From an uncultured Eubacterium sp. (GTDB lineage: Bacteria; Bacillota; Clostridia; Lachnospirales; Lachnospiraceae), in assembly GCA_948470065.1 (NCBI GenBank), contig CAOKNO010000002.1, positions 30,615 through 94,614 on the forward strand: a stretch of DNA of 64,000 nucleotides, given 5' to 3'. Positions 63,799 through 64,000 of the stretch are shown here, piece by piece. The position numbers were made by a program, and so were the translations under genes. The notes under the pieces were generated by a model, which did no database searches, was not told the DNA's origin, and saw only the letters and a program-made list of their open reading frames with translations. Numbering within the stretch: position 1 is the stretch's first letter; the number at the start of each line of letters is the position of its first letter.

Positions 63799-63955
63799 GC
63801 CATGTACCCTACAGGAAAAACAGCACATGCAAGTTTACTTGCTAAGGGCTGTTTCTCCTGTAGGGAGAGTGGGCGAGACGCCCACTCTAGCCCCAGACAG
63901 CAGCTGCCCCGCAGCGGATAGCCTGCCCCGCAGGCGGGTCTGGGGCTTACATGGC
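63799..63955 (+). ncRNA. Putative structured RNA with closing stem and three arms
   Basis: Closing stem GCCATGTA (63799-63806) / TACATGGC (63948-63955). Arm 1, 63807-63865: CCCTACAGGA/TCCTGTAGGG continued by AAAACAGC/GCTGTTTC (one mismatch) and capped by GCAAGT-TT-ACTTGC. Arm 2, 63866-63888: AGAGTGGGCG-AGA-CGCCCACTCT. Arm 3, 63890-63946: GCCCCAGAC/GTCTGGGGC enclosing GCTGC-CCC-GCAGC and GCCTGC-CCC-GCAGGC. The arms abut with 0, 0, 1 and 1 unpaired bases, a near-perfect four-way junction. I do not recognise the family; it could instead be a DNA-level palindromic repeat. Confidence 0.55.
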
Positions 63956-64000
63956 GGATCCCCGCTATAAACCCACAAACGCTCCTAACCCTTACATGGC

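Overview
The window looks like a Clostridia (Bacillota) chromosome, most likely a gut Lachnospiraceae. The signs are a CIRCE-controlled groES-groEL operon, strong AGGAGG-type ribosome binding sites, TTGACA/TATAAT promoters, a six-gene Rnf operon in the order C-D-G-E-A-B, a large fused acyl-CoA dehydratase activase, a YtrA-type GntR/ABC operon and two giant secreted glycosidases ending in BspA-like leucine-rich repeats. Genus cannot be fixed from sequence alone. Most genes lie on the minus strand. I saw no tRNA, rRNA, CRISPR array, prophage or insertion sequence.

Layout. 1-1389: groEL (N-terminal part), groES with CIRCE and promoter, and a C_GCAxxG_C_C-family protein. 1609-7086: a 1825-residue secreted GH127-like enzyme. 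7431-9573: nadC and nadB. 9739-18132: a TetM/EF-G-like GTPase fused to a YacP/Rae1-like NYN nuclease domain, downstream of a five-gene cluster matching the uncharacterised STM4011-STM4015 families (radical SAM plus HAD, HemN-like radical SAM, alkaline-phosphatase-superfamily hydrolase, ATP-grasp, LRR protein). 18308-25390: a 2360-residue secreted GH2 enzyme with PA14, coiled-coil stalk and LRR modules. 25606-27555: GntR-regulated ABC transporter. 27595-33877: ComEA-like lipoprotein, response regulator, histidine kinase, GerMN lipoprotein, ComEC. 33973-41185: a DMT transporter, then argC-GNAT-argJ-argB-argD diverging from argG across a shared promoter region with an ARG-box-like palindrome. 41361-46359: rhomboid-like protein, glnS, DUF2225, MORN protein, and a LysM protein. 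46735-52117 (plus strand): the activase and a DUF4097 protein. 52114-56654: CmpB-like membrane protein, proB, DUF896, 5-formyl-THF cyclo-ligase, nfo, HD hydrolase. 56828-58162 (plus): MATE exporter. 58442-63569: rnfBAEGDC. 63779-63955: an intergenic element with an extended -10 promoter and a closed four-stem fold, probably a structured RNA.

How the genes work together. The arg genes cover five steps of arginine synthesis (ArgJ recycling acetyl groups, ArgC, ArgB, ArgD, and ArgG). NadB and NadC supply two of the three de novo NAD steps (NadA is not here). Rnf couples ferredoxin oxidation and NAD reduction to ion pumping. The most unusual parts are the STM401x cluster with its HAD fusion, the GTPase-nuclease fusion lying 36 bp downstream of it, and the structured element at the right edge.
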